Shown here piece by piece: positions 1 to 6,318 of a stretch of 8,401 bases of DNA (its first letter is position 1; each line of letters opens with the position of its first letter). Under the pieces are notes generated by a model. That model searched no databases. It was not told the origin of the DNA and saw nothing but the letters and a program-made list of their open reading frames with translations. The stretch comes from JBJELF01 sp051879015 (GTDB lineage Bacteria; Bacillota; Clostridia; Lachnospirales; Lachnospiraceae), in contig JBJELF010000002.1 of the NCBI GenBank assembly GCA_051879015.1, positions 1 to 8,401 of the forward strand. The letters run 5' to 3'. The position numbers were made by a program, and so were the translations under genes.

Positions 1-32
1 AAATACATATTTTAAAATTTTAAAAAATAATT

Positions 33-68
33 TCAATATATGTATTGACAAATCCATCACTTTGGATT
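33..68. promoter_or_regulatory. Two adjacent inverted repeats over the promoter (candidate operators)
   Basis: Inverted repeat one is TCAATA (33-38), spacer TATG, TATTGA (43-48); it overlaps the -35 box. Inverted repeat two is AATCCA (51-56), a 6-nt spacer, TGGATT (63-68); it fills the spacer between the -35 and -10 boxes almost exactly. Such placement is typical of repressor sites (LacI, GntR and similar families) or of MerR-like activator sites. No regulator gene for this operon lies in the window, and the AT-rich background makes short palindromes common, so this is tentative. Confidence 0.35.
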
Positions 69-73
69 ATGGT
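45..73 (+). promoter_or_regulatory. Probable sigma-A promoter of the mannoside operon
   Basis: A perfect -35 box TTGACA (45-50) is followed 17 bp later by TATGGT (68-73), which matches four of six positions of the -10 consensus, including the key T, A and last T. An AT-rich tract (1-44) precedes it and could act as an UP-like element. Transcription would start near 80, about 40 nt before the isomerase start. The weak -10 suggests a promoter that is regulated or needs an activator. This is inference from sequence only. Confidence 0.55.
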
Positions 74-89
74 GGTACTAGATTATTAT

Positions 90-107
90 GCCGCCAATGA
101 AGGCGGC
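90..107 (+). other. Leader hairpin just upstream of the isomerase ribosome binding site
   Basis: GCCGCC (90-95) pairs perfectly with GGCGGC (102-107) around the loop AATGAA. The base of the stem lies 5 nt before the GGAGG Shine-Dalgarno sequence (113-117), and the start codon is at 122. There is no T-tract, so this is not a terminator. It probably lies in the 5' untranslated leader and could stabilise the mRNA or affect ribosome access. Confidence 0.5.
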
Positions 108-121
108 GGAATGGAGGATTT

Positions 122-1873
122 ATGGATCAATCAAAATCATCCCATTCCTATGTGATCTTTCCGAACGTGCAGGTGTCTGTTTCGGATTATCCTGTCTCAA
201 AGGGTGTGGAAGAGATTGGTGCCCGCCTGTTGGATGCTTGTCAAGGGCGTAAAAAGACAGTGGTTACCGTGGAATGTTATCCTGGAGTAAATCAGGAGGA
301 AGTCTGGGAAATCATTCGTCAGCTGCCTTTTGTCAAAGCACTGCACAGTGATGATTTGGCTTTTGAGCCGGAAAAAATGGATGCGCTGTTGGAGGCGGAG
401 CTTACGGAGGATTCGGTTTTTGGTATCATGACAGGACATCCGCTTATGGATTATTTTTATCCAGAGAAAATTGCTGCGGCTCAAAAGGAAGTGGATGACA
501 TATCGGAGGGAATTGTACTTATCTATGGAGTAGGTGCTTCGCTGATTCACTCGGGGGATATTCTGATTGTGGCAGATATTACCCGCTGGGAAATTCAGCT
601 TCGTTATCGCAGGGGGATGGCAAATTGGCGTACGGCCAGACAGAATTGTTCCAAACAGCAGAAATACAAGCGAGGTTATTTTGCGGAATGGCGCTGGGCA
701 GACCAGAGAAAGGATGTGCTTCTTCCGGTGATGCATTTTTATCTGGATATGACAACAGAGGGGCAGCCTGCTATGGTCGATGGAGCTTCGTATCGAAATG
801 CGATGGGACAAGTGGCCGCTCAGCCGTTTCGTATGGTTCCTTACTTTGACCCAGGTGTTTGGGGTGGGGATTGGATGAAGACGCATTTCCATCTTCCGGA
901 AAACGGAAGTAATTATGCTTGGAGCTTTGATGGTGTTCCGGAGGAGAACAGCTTACTGCTTGACTTTGGAGGAAAGCTTATTCAGACCCCTGCTTTGAAT
1001 CTGGTTTATCTGGAGCCATGCAGTCTTTTGGGAGAGCGAGTGTACCGCAGATTTGGGAAGGAATTTCCGATTCGTTTTGATTTGCTGGATACCATTCATG
1101 GGCAGAATCTTTCTTTGCAGGTGCATCCGCTGCTCGAGTACATTCAGGAGCATTTTCACATGACCTATACCCAGGATGAAAGCTATTATATTTTGGATAC
1201 CGAGGGGGACAGTTCTTATGTGTATCTGGGAATTAAAACCGGGACGAATCCGGAAGAGATGAAGCTGGATTTAGAAGCAGCCCAGAGAGGGGAAAAAATG
1301 TTTCCGGCGGAGTCCTATGTGAATCGAATTCCAGTCAAAAAACATGACCATGTGTTAATTCCTGCCGGAACTGTGCATTGTTCTGGAGCGGGCACGATGG
1401 TGCTGGAAGTCAGTGCGACTCCCTATATTTTTACATTTAAGATGTGGGATTGGGGACGATTGGATTTGGATGGAAAACCGCGTCCGATTCATTTACAGCG
1501 AGGTCTCGACAACATTCAGTGGGAGCGCAGCACAGAGTGGGTACAGAGCAATTTAATTGCCCAAACAGCAACGGTTTATCAAGAGGAGTCGAGCCTGATT
1601 GAGCGTACTGGTCTGCATGAGTTGGAGTTTATTGATACCTATCGTGTCTCCACGACGAGTCGTGTCTTAATTCCGCGAAATGGCAGTGTGCATGTGCTGA
1701 ATTTGGTCGAGGGAGAATATGCTGTCATTGTCAGCGAGACGGATGCCTTTGCGCCTTTTGAGCTGCATTATGCGGAAACCTGTATTCTTCCCGAGGCTGC
1801 GGGGGATTACCATCTGCTTTCAGATGGTGCTTTGATTCGGGTGATTATCGCCTGTGTGAGAGAATCTGTGTAA
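122..1873 (+). CDS. Class I mannose-6-phosphate isomerase with an extra N-terminal domain
   Basis: The C-terminal half (about residues 238-583) is a type I phosphomannose isomerase, a cytoplasmic zinc cupin that interconverts mannose-6-phosphate and fructose-6-phosphate. Visible hallmarks are VWGG (246-249), the metal ligands Q333 and H335 in LQVHP, E353 in the QDESYYIL strand, H419 in IPAGTVHC, and the WDWGRLDLDGKPRP segment (442-454), whose R446 is the likely catalytic arginine. At 583 residues it is far longer than the usual 310-390. The extra N-terminal region (1 to about 235) carries GIVLIYGVGAS (130-140) and KYKRGYFAEWRWADQRK (181-197), resembling a nucleotide-kinase-like domain found ahead of some bacterial isomerases, but no canonical GxxxxGK[ST] P-loop is seen. 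The ATG at 122 has GGAGG (113-117) four bases upstream. An alpha-mannosidase follows 80 bp downstream. The isomerase call is firm; the role of the N-terminal domain is unknown. Confidence 0.9.
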   Translation: MDQSKSSHSYVIFPNVQVSVSDYPVSKGVEEIGARLLDACQGRKKTVVTVECYPGVNQEEVWEIIRQLPFVKALHSDDLAFEPEKMDALLEAELTEDSVFGIMTGHPLMDYFYPEKIAAAQKEVDDISEGIVLIYGVGASLIHSGDILIVADITRWEIQLRYRRGMANWRTARQNCSKQQKYKRGYFAEWRWADQRKDVLLPVMHFYLDMTTEGQPAMVDGASYRNAMGQVAAQPFRMVPYFDPGVWGGDWMKTHFHLPENGSNYAWSFDGVPEENSLLLDFGGKLIQTPALNLVYLEPCSLLGERVYRRFGKEFPIRFDLLDTIHGQNLSLQVHPLLEYIQEHFHMTYTQDESYYILDTEGDSSYVYLGIKTGTNPEEMKLDLEAAQRGEKMFPAESYVNRIPVKKHDHVLIPAGTVHCSGAGTMVLEVSATPYIFTFKMWDWGRLDLDGKPRPIHLQRGLDNIQWERSTEWVQSNLIAQTATVYQEESSLIERTGLHELEFIDTYRVSTTSRVLIPRNGSVHVLNLVEGEYAVIVSETDAFAPFELHYAETCILPEAAGDYHLLSDGALIRVIIACVRESV

Positions 1874-1909
1874 AGCAACGGAAAACTTATCTTTTGGTAA
1901 ATTGTTGGA

Positions 1910-1924
1910 GCCTGCTGAGCAGGC
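1910..1924 (+). other. Intercistronic hairpin between isomerase and mannosidase genes
   Basis: GCCTGC (1910-1915) and GCAGGC (1919-1924) form a perfect 6-bp GC-rich stem with a TGA loop in the 80-bp gap between the two genes. It ends 18 nt before the AGGAGG site of the mannosidase and has no T-tract, so it is not a terminator. Such a hairpin could block exonucleases or act as an mRNA processing site and set the relative expression of the two genes. Confidence 0.45.
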
Positions 1925-1953
1925 ATGAGAGTTTCAATGAAAAGGAGGATACT

Positions 1954-4350
1954 ATGGCACATCAAATTAAAACTGTTTATGTCATTCACCATTCCCATAC
2001 GGATATCGGATATACCGATTTGCAGGAGTGGGTCATCAATACGCAGGCAGACTATATTCGCACGGTACTGTCTCTGATGAGAAAGCCGGAAAATGAGGGA
2101 TTTCGCTGGAATTGTGAAAGTCTGTTTTGTGTGGAGGAGTTCTTTAAGAGTGCTTCCGAGGAGGAAAAGGAAGAATTTTGCAATCTGGCAGCACAGGGCA
2201 AAATTGGATTATCTGCCAATTATTTGAATTTTACCGATTTATTGGAGACAGATGTCTATGCAGAGAGATTGCGTCAGTGGCAGGATTATTTTGGCAAGAA
2301 GGGATTTTCTATGAAAACGGCCATGTTTGCTGACATCAATGGAATCTCCATGGGATGTCGGGATGCGATGCTGAATCAGGGAGTGGAGTTTCTTTTTACC
2401 AATATTCATTGTCATCATGGAATGTATCCGCTGTATCAGAATCAGACCGCTTACTGGTGGGAGAATGCTGCGGGCAAACGGTTATTAGTCTGGAACGGAG
2501 AGCATTACAATCTGGGCAATGTCCTTGGATTCAAGGCCAATCGAAGCAGCAATTTTATGATGGAGAATCATCTGGGGAAAGATGGAATTGGAGAAGATGC
2601 GATTGATACGCTGCACAAAAATCTGGAGGACTATCTGACTCTCTGTGAGACCAATGGATATGCGTATGATTTTATTTTGTCTGCTGTCTCAGGCGTATTC
2701 AGTGACAATGCACCGCCAGAGCTGGAAATTTTGCATACGATTGAGGGCCACAATCAGCGTTATGGTCAGGATGTGAAGATTAAAATGGTATCGCTTCAGG
2801 AATTGTATGAGGAAATTCGTGAGAAGCTGCAGGATGCACCGGTCTATCATGGAGATTTGACGGACTGGTGGGCAAATGGTGTTGGCAGTACTCCTTATGC
2901 AGTGAAACACTATAAGGATGCTGTGCATCGCTATCAGCTCTGTAAGCGGATGGAACCCGATATGGAACGCAAATATCCAGAGCTGGTACATTGCGCGCAG
3001 GACAATTTGCTGTTGTATGCAGAGCATACCTGGGGACATTCCGGCACCATTTCGGATCCTTATTCCACTATGGTTCTTGATTTGGATATGAGAAAGAGCA
3101 GCTATGCATCCAAGGCACATGAGGCAGTTTCCACAATGCTTCATTCTATTGTACATCAAAAGGGAGATATTCTGCGCTATTATAACACGAGTGGAACCAT
3201 TCGTGCCTGCAGTGTGAACCGTATCAAAACGCCTCAGCTGGTTGAATTTTATATTGAGAGTTGGCTGATTGAGGCGGCAGAAATCAAAGATGAGAGGGGT
3301 CGATTGATTCCTTGTCAGGTCTCGAATCATCCTCGCGGGAAAAAGATTAGTTTTATGGATGTATTTGAGCCGTTTGAGGAGCGTATCTATACTTATCGTG
3401 CAGTACCGAAGAAAGTAGAGACGCTTAACAGCCGCAAGTGCTATGTCGGTGCGGAACGAGTGAGAGATATTGTAAACGATTATGATAAGGAAACGTATCG
3501 TCTGCCTTATGAGTTTGAGAATGAATGGTTCTTCCTTTCCTATCGTCCAAACGAGGGAATTACTTCTTTCGTGGATAAGCGAACGGGCAGAGAATTGCTT
3601 GGAGAGGGAGTCGCTCCTTTCTTCACCCCACTGTATGAGCAGACTTCAATCCGCAGAGAGCGTGCAAATAGTTCCTGCCCGGAGGGATGGGAGCGCAGTA
3701 TCATTGGAAGAAATATTCGCGGTCAGCATGCACAGCTTTTTGTCGGACAGTTGGAGGATGTTACCTGTAGAGAGCGTGGTCCGGTATTTACGGAGCTTTG
3801 TCTGCGCTATCGTTTGCCGGGCACGGTTCGAGCGGATGTCTATTTGAAGTTTTACGCTGCCGCAGCTCGGGTCGATTTTCGACTGGAGCTTGGAAAGACT
3901 CTTTCCACGGATATTGAAAGTATTTTTCTGCCGCTTACGCTTTCCTTCCCGGATAGAGCTCTTTATCTGCGCAAAGGAAGCGAGGCATTTCGTCCCGGCG
4001 TCGACCAGATTCCTGGAACTTGTATGGAATACTATATGTCGGATTATGGTTTGGCCTATCTGTCTGAGGCGGGAGGCGCATTGATTGCGGCTCGTGATAC
4101 CGCCTTGATGTATATGGGTGAGATGAAGCACCATCCAATCCAGTTGTGTGACAAAAAAGAAGAGAACAATCAGCGTCCGATTTATTCCTGGGTGATGAAT
4201 AATACTTGGGAGACAAATTTTAAAATGGATCTTTCTGGTTTTTGCGAATATCGCTATAGCCTGTGGCTGAGTGAGGAAAATCGTGCTGAGGAAGCGATGG
4301 ATGAGCTTAAGGAGCGTACATTCGACCCATATGTCTTGATTGTAAAATAA
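1954..4350 (+). CDS. GH38-type alpha-mannosidase, cytoplasmic
   Basis: A 798-residue retaining glycoside hydrolase of the GH38 superfamily, expected to release mannose from alpha-mannosides. The catalytic domain opens with HHSHTDIGYTD (12-22), whose H15 and D17 match the family's metal-binding H-x-D. D127 in MFADINGI fits the catalytic nucleophile, and H358 in AEHTWGHSG fits a second metal-binding histidine. DLTDWWANGVGSTP (301-314) resembles the GH38-like subfamily named DUF5054, so the exact subfamily and linkage preference are open. From about residue 400 on there is the usual beta-sandwich half. No signal peptide or membrane segment is seen, so it should act on imported oligosaccharides or mannosyl conjugates. 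The start at 1954 is chosen because AGGAGG (1943-1948) lies 5 nt upstream; an in-frame ATG at 1894 has no ribosome binding site and would add 20 residues that do not look like the family. It is the second gene of the operon and ends just before a terminator. Confidence 0.9.
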   Translation: MAHQIKTVYVIHHSHTDIGYTDLQEWVINTQADYIRTVLSLMRKPENEGFRWNCESLFCVEEFFKSASEEEKEEFCNLAAQGKIGLSANYLNFTDLLETDVYAERLRQWQDYFGKKGFSMKTAMFADINGISMGCRDAMLNQGVEFLFTNIHCHHGMYPLYQNQTAYWWENAAGKRLLVWNGEHYNLGNVLGFKANRSSNFMMENHLGKDGIGEDAIDTLHKNLEDYLTLCETNGYAYDFILSAVSGVFSDNAPPELEILHTIEGHNQRYGQDVKIKMVSLQELYEEIREKLQDAPVYHGDLTDWWANGVGSTPYAVKHYKDAVHRYQLCKRMEPDMERKYPELVHCAQDNLLLYAEHTWGHSGTISDPYSTMVLDLDMRKSSYASKAHEAVSTMLHSIVHQKGDILRYYNTSGTIRACSVNRIKTPQLVEFYIESWLIEAAEIKDERGRLIPCQVSNHPRGKKISFMDVFEPFEERIYTYRAVPKKVETLNSRKCYVGAERVRDIVNDYDKETYRLPYEFENEWFFLSYRPNEGITSFVDKRTGRELLGEGVAPFFTPLYEQTSIRRERANSSCPEGWERSIIGRNIRGQHAQLFVGQLEDVTCRERGPVFTELCLRYRLPGTVRADVYLKFYAAAARVDFRLELGKTLSTDIESIFLPLTLSFPDRALYLRKGSEAFRPGVDQIPGTCMEYYMSDYGLAYLSEAGGALIAARDTALMYMGEMKHHPIQLCDKKEENNQRPIYSWVMNNTWETNFKMDLSGFCEYRYSLWLSEENRAEEAMDELKERTFDPYVLIVK

Positions 4351-4355
4351 TTGTG

Positions 4356-4394
4356 AAAACTCCGTTATTCTGAGATAGAATAACGGAGTTTTTT
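4356..4394 (+). terminator. Intrinsic terminator of the mannoside operon
   Basis: AAAACTCCGTTATTC (4356-4370) pairs perfectly with GAATAACGGAGTTTT (4378-4392) around a 7-nt loop. The run of T continues to 4394. It lies 5 bp after the mannosidase stop codon and separates this operon from the MarR gene. Confidence 0.93.
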
Positions 4395-4434
4395 CAGTAT
4401 CAGCGTTGAAGGTGTGAATTTTACGTGAAAAGAC

Positions 4435-4463
4435 TTGCGTATAAAAATAAAAAAAGCTATACT
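4435..4463 (+). promoter_or_regulatory. Promoter of the marR-alarmone synthetase operon
   Basis: TTGCGT (4435-4440), a 17-bp A-rich spacer and TATACT (4458-4463) form a good housekeeping promoter in the 185-bp gap between the terminator and the MarR gene. The start point would fall near 4470, giving a leader of about 65 nt. This is inferred from consensus match and position. Confidence 0.75.
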
Positions 4464-4480
4464 ATACAACGGAATTGTAT
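4464..4480. promoter_or_regulatory. Operator-like inverted repeat at the predicted start point
   Basis: ATACAA (4464-4469) and TTGTAT (4475-4480) are perfect inverted repeats separated by CGGAA. The 17-bp palindrome abuts the -10 box and covers the predicted transcription start. Its size and place are those of a typical MarR-family autoregulatory operator, and a MarR-family gene begins 56 bp downstream. Binding is inferred, not shown. Confidence 0.6.
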
Positions 4481-4535
4481 CATGGGGACAAAAATATGAA
4501 AACAGCGAAAATAATCAAAGAAAGGATATGATGGA

Positions 4536-4961
4536 ATGATGGCCAATAATATTGACAAAATTGAAGAATTTTTCCTTGAAAATTTCAATGGAGACAGAAT
4601 TTTCGATTCTATTGAGAGAGCAGACTATCTTTTTTTGTATTACATCAGTCATATGTGTGAGAGAGATGGCAATGAAAACCGCGCTTACCTGGCTGATATA
4701 GCAGAAGAAATGGATTTAACCATCTTGGAAGTATCCAAAGCAGTTGAGAGATTACAGCAAAAAGATTATGTGGACTGGAAAACGAATGAAGACAGAGACA
4801 AAACCTATGTAAAGCTGACCGATCACGCAGTTGAGTTGATGAATGACGAGAGAGCGCGTATGAAAAACTTTTACGGAGAAATCCAGAGTACCATTCCGAA
4901 AGAAGATTTAAAAACGATGATCCTGACCATGAAAAAGATCACGGACATCATGAAGAAATAA
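4536..4961 (+). CDS. MarR-family winged-helix transcriptional regulator
   Basis: A 141-residue protein of normal MarR length. Helices at about 10-45 and 100-140 would form the dimer interface. The DNA-binding part (about 48-93) contains a helix-turn-helix, AYLADIAEEMDLTILEVSKA (50-69), followed by LQQKDYVDWKTNEDRDKTY, the wing with the family's D-x-R-D signature (D86, R87, D88), and then VKLT. The ATG at 4536 is preferred because AAAGGA (4521-4526) lies 9 nt upstream; ATG 4539 is a possible alternative one codon later. The gene lies 14 bp ahead of a (p)ppGpp synthetase gene and shares its promoter, so it probably controls its own operon through the palindrome at 4464-4480. The ligand or signal cannot be read from the sequence. 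Confidence 0.9.
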   Translation: MMANNIDKIEEFFLENFNGDRIFDSIERADYLFLYYISHMCERDGNENRAYLADIAEEMDLTILEVSKAVERLQQKDYVDWKTNEDRDKTYVKLTDHAVELMNDERARMKNFYGEIQSTIPKEDLKTMILTMKKITDIMKK

Positions 4962-4975
4962 GAGGGGGATAAAAC

Positions 4976-5707
4976 GTGGAGAAACAGGATATCATGGTTG
5001 TGAAATCTGAGATTGTCATGGATCCAAGAACCATGAAAGTAAAGGAATATCTGCCGGATGATTTGTCTGTTCAGGATGTGATTGATTTTATCCGTTCCAA
5101 TGCAGAAAGTTGGAAGGAAATGCAGACCTATTATTACTGTGCAATGATGGAGATAGAGACAAAATTTAAGGTCTTAAATCAAGAATTTTCCTTACAATAT
5201 GACAGAAATCCAATCGAGACCATTAAGACGAGACTGAAAAGTCCAGAGAGTTTGGCTGGCAAGCTGGCGAGAAAAAAGCTTCGGTTAAATATACAGACGG
5301 TAGAAGATTGTATTTTTGATATGGCAGGTGTCCGTGTCATTTGTTCTTTTTTGGAAGATGTCTATACGATTGCGGACAGCTTCCTGAAGCAGGATGATAT
5401 CAAGTTAATTGAAAAAAAGGATTATATTCAATATCCAAAGCCAAGCGGATATCGGGGGCTGCATTTAGTCGTTGAAGTGCCGATTTTTCTTCATAGAGAA
5501 AAGCGTATGATGAAGGTGGAGGTTCAGCTGAGAACGATAGCGATGGATTTTTGGGCAAGCTTGGACCATAAATTGAGATACAAGAAGAGTCTTTCGCCGG
5601 AGTTAGTGGAGACTTTGGAAGATGAGTTGGAGAAATGTGCTGAAGTGACTGCCATGTTGGATGTAAGAATGCAGAACATCCGCAGTCGAATCGAAGAAAA
5701 TAAGTAG
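4976..5707 (+). CDS. Small alarmone synthetase, GTP pyrophosphokinase (RelQ/YjbM-YwaC type)
   Basis: Transfers pyrophosphate from ATP to GDP or GTP to make (p)ppGpp, the stringent-response alarmone, in the cytoplasm. The 243-residue protein is a stand-alone RelA/SpoT synthetase domain (about 60-205): KSPESLAGKLARKK (88-101), DMAGVRVIC (115-123), YPKPSGYRGLH (153-163) and VEVQLRTIAMDFWASLDHK (181-199) are the substrate-binding and catalytic motifs. A short helical tail, rich in E and K (207-243), follows, as in tetramer-forming small synthetases. There is no HD hydrolase, TGS or ACT domain, so it should only synthesise and be controlled by expression or allostery. The GTG start at 4976 is supported by GAGGGGG (4962-4968) 7 nt upstream; an in-frame ATG at 4994 lacks such a site. 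The gene is co-transcribed with the preceding MarR gene and ends inside the base of a terminator stem. Confidence 0.92.
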   Translation: MEKQDIMVVKSEIVMDPRTMKVKEYLPDDLSVQDVIDFIRSNAESWKEMQTYYYCAMMEIETKFKVLNQEFSLQYDRNPIETIKTRLKSPESLAGKLARKKLRLNIQTVEDCIFDMAGVRVICSFLEDVYTIADSFLKQDDIKLIEKKDYIQYPKPSGYRGLHLVVEVPIFLHREKRMMKVEVQLRTIAMDFWASLDHKLRYKKSLSPELVETLEDELEKCAEVTAMLDVRMQNIRSRIEENK

Positions 5708-5736
5708 AGGACTATGCATAATCCTCTACTTTTTTT
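5702..5736 (+). terminator. Terminator after the alarmone synthetase gene, possibly bidirectional
   Basis: AGTAGAGGA (5703-5711) pairs with TCCTCTACT (5722-5730), followed by a T run to 5736. The loop holds the palindrome TATGCATA. The stem begins within the TAG stop codon of the synthetase. On the opposite strand the stem is followed by a looser T-rich stretch, so it may also stop the convergent thioesterase transcript, whose gene ends at 5747. Confidence 0.88.
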
Positions 5737-5746
5737 GTCCATCAAG

Positions 5747-6178
5747 TTAATTTGATTGTTGTGCCGCATATTCACTAAAAATTTGATGGAGTTCGGGGCA
5801 GCTTCGCTTTAGAGAAAGAATTTTTCCCTCTTTATTTAAGAAGCAGTGTTGGCTGCTGCTTAAAGTGCAGACCTTGCCAGTGGCTAAGTTGGTCATCGTA
5901 TAATGGAGTTCCAGCTTGATACCATTGTAGCTGACATTTGAAATTTCAATCTGAACATCCTCAGCAAAGTGGACGGGCTGTTTGTATTGTACTTGTACGC
6001 TCAAAACGGGTGATACAATACCCAGTTCTTCTGTTTTTTGGTAGGAAAAACCCAGTTGAGACATGAAATCAATGCGGGCTTCCTCCATCCAGCGGATATA
6101 GTTGGAGTGGTGGATGATGCCCATCTGGTCTGTCTCGTAGTAGTTGGCGTGATGAATATATGGTTTGATGGAAATCAA
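5747..6178 (-). CDS. Acyl-CoA thioesterase, YbgC/FadM-type hotdog protein
   Basis: A 143-residue hotdog-fold thioesterase of the 4-hydroxybenzoyl-CoA thioesterase/YbgC group, which hydrolyses acyl-CoA or acyl-carrier thioesters in the cytoplasm. The N-terminal signature YYETDQMGIIHHSNYIRWME (13-32) is diagnostic: D17 is the conserved active-site aspartate, and H23/H24 with Y27 belong to the same loop and helix. The central helix and the strands VQVQYKQPVHFAEDVQIEI complete the fold. I choose the TTG at 6178 as start because AGGAGG (6192-6187 on this strand) lies 8 nt upstream and the protein then begins as the family does. The longer reading from GTG 6205 would place the ribosome binding site inside the coding region and add nine unrelated residues. 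The gene appears to have its own promoter. The natural acyl substrate is unknown. Confidence 0.88.
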   Translation of the reverse strand: MISIKPYIHHANYYETDQMGIIHHSNYIRWMEEARIDFMSQLGFSYQKTEELGIVSPVLSVQVQYKQPVHFAEDVQIEISNVSYNGIKLELHYTMTNLATGKVCTLSSSQHCFLNKEGKILSLKRSCPELHQIFSEYAAQQSN

Positions 6179-6204
6179 TAGAAGTACCTCCTGAATAAGA
6201 TTCA

Positions 6205-6242
6205 CAATCCATTCCCTGTCGGGGCAGACGGGGAATGGATTG
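6205..6242 (-). other. Long stem-loop in the thioesterase 5' leader
   Basis: Bases 6205-6220 pair with 6227-6242 over 16 bp, with one T-G wobble (6217/6230), around a 6-nt loop. On the minus strand it starts a few nucleotides after the predicted start point and ends 12 nt before the AGGAGG site. No proper T-tract follows on this strand (TGAATCTTATTC), so a terminator for upstream transcription is less likely than a 5' stabilising or regulatory hairpin. It could still act as a weak terminator of the ABC operon. Confidence 0.6.
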
Positions 6243-6255
6243 CTTTGTTAAATAT

Positions 6256-6283
6256 AGTATACTTCTTTAAAAAATTTTTTCAA
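6256..6283 (-). promoter_or_regulatory. Probable promoter of the thioesterase gene
   Basis: On the minus strand TTGAAA (6283-6278) is followed after 16 bp by TATACT (6261-6256). The -35 and spacer overlap the A6T6 block AAAAAATTTTTT (6269-6280), which may bend the DNA. Transcription would begin near 6248, directly before the long hairpin. It lies in the 140-bp gap between the ABC ATPase stop and the thioesterase start. Confidence 0.65.
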
Positions 6284-6318
6284 TGCTCAATTGTTCACCA
6301 GATTGGGATTGATTGTAT

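Noticed and set aside
2..46. Inverted copies AATACATAT (2-10) and ATATGTATT (38-46) as a possible terminator or origin element
   Set aside because: The arms are wholly A/T-rich in an A/T-rich stretch, the 27-nt loop is long and no T-tract follows; chance is the simplest explanation.
71..107. GGTGGTAC followed by GC-rich pairing segments resembles the T-box antiterminator motif
   Set aside because: The motif lacks the ACCGCG continuation, there is no stem I, no specifier region and no terminator with a T-tract; only about 120 nt of leader is available.
197..892. Long antisense open frame across the isomerase gene
   Set aside because: The protein has no recognisable motif and an unusual composition, while the sense frame is a clear isomerase; a shadow of codon bias.
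1894..1953. Upstream in-frame ATG that would extend the mannosidase by 20 residues
   Set aside because: It has no ribosome binding site, the extension contains the intercistronic hairpin and the true AGGAGG site, and the family begins at the KTVYVIHHSHTD segment.
4528..4539. Tiny reading frame ATG-ATG-GAA-TGA overlapping the MarR start codon
   Set aside because: Its ATG is only 1 nt from the AAAGGA site, too close for initiation, and it encodes only three residues; most likely chance.
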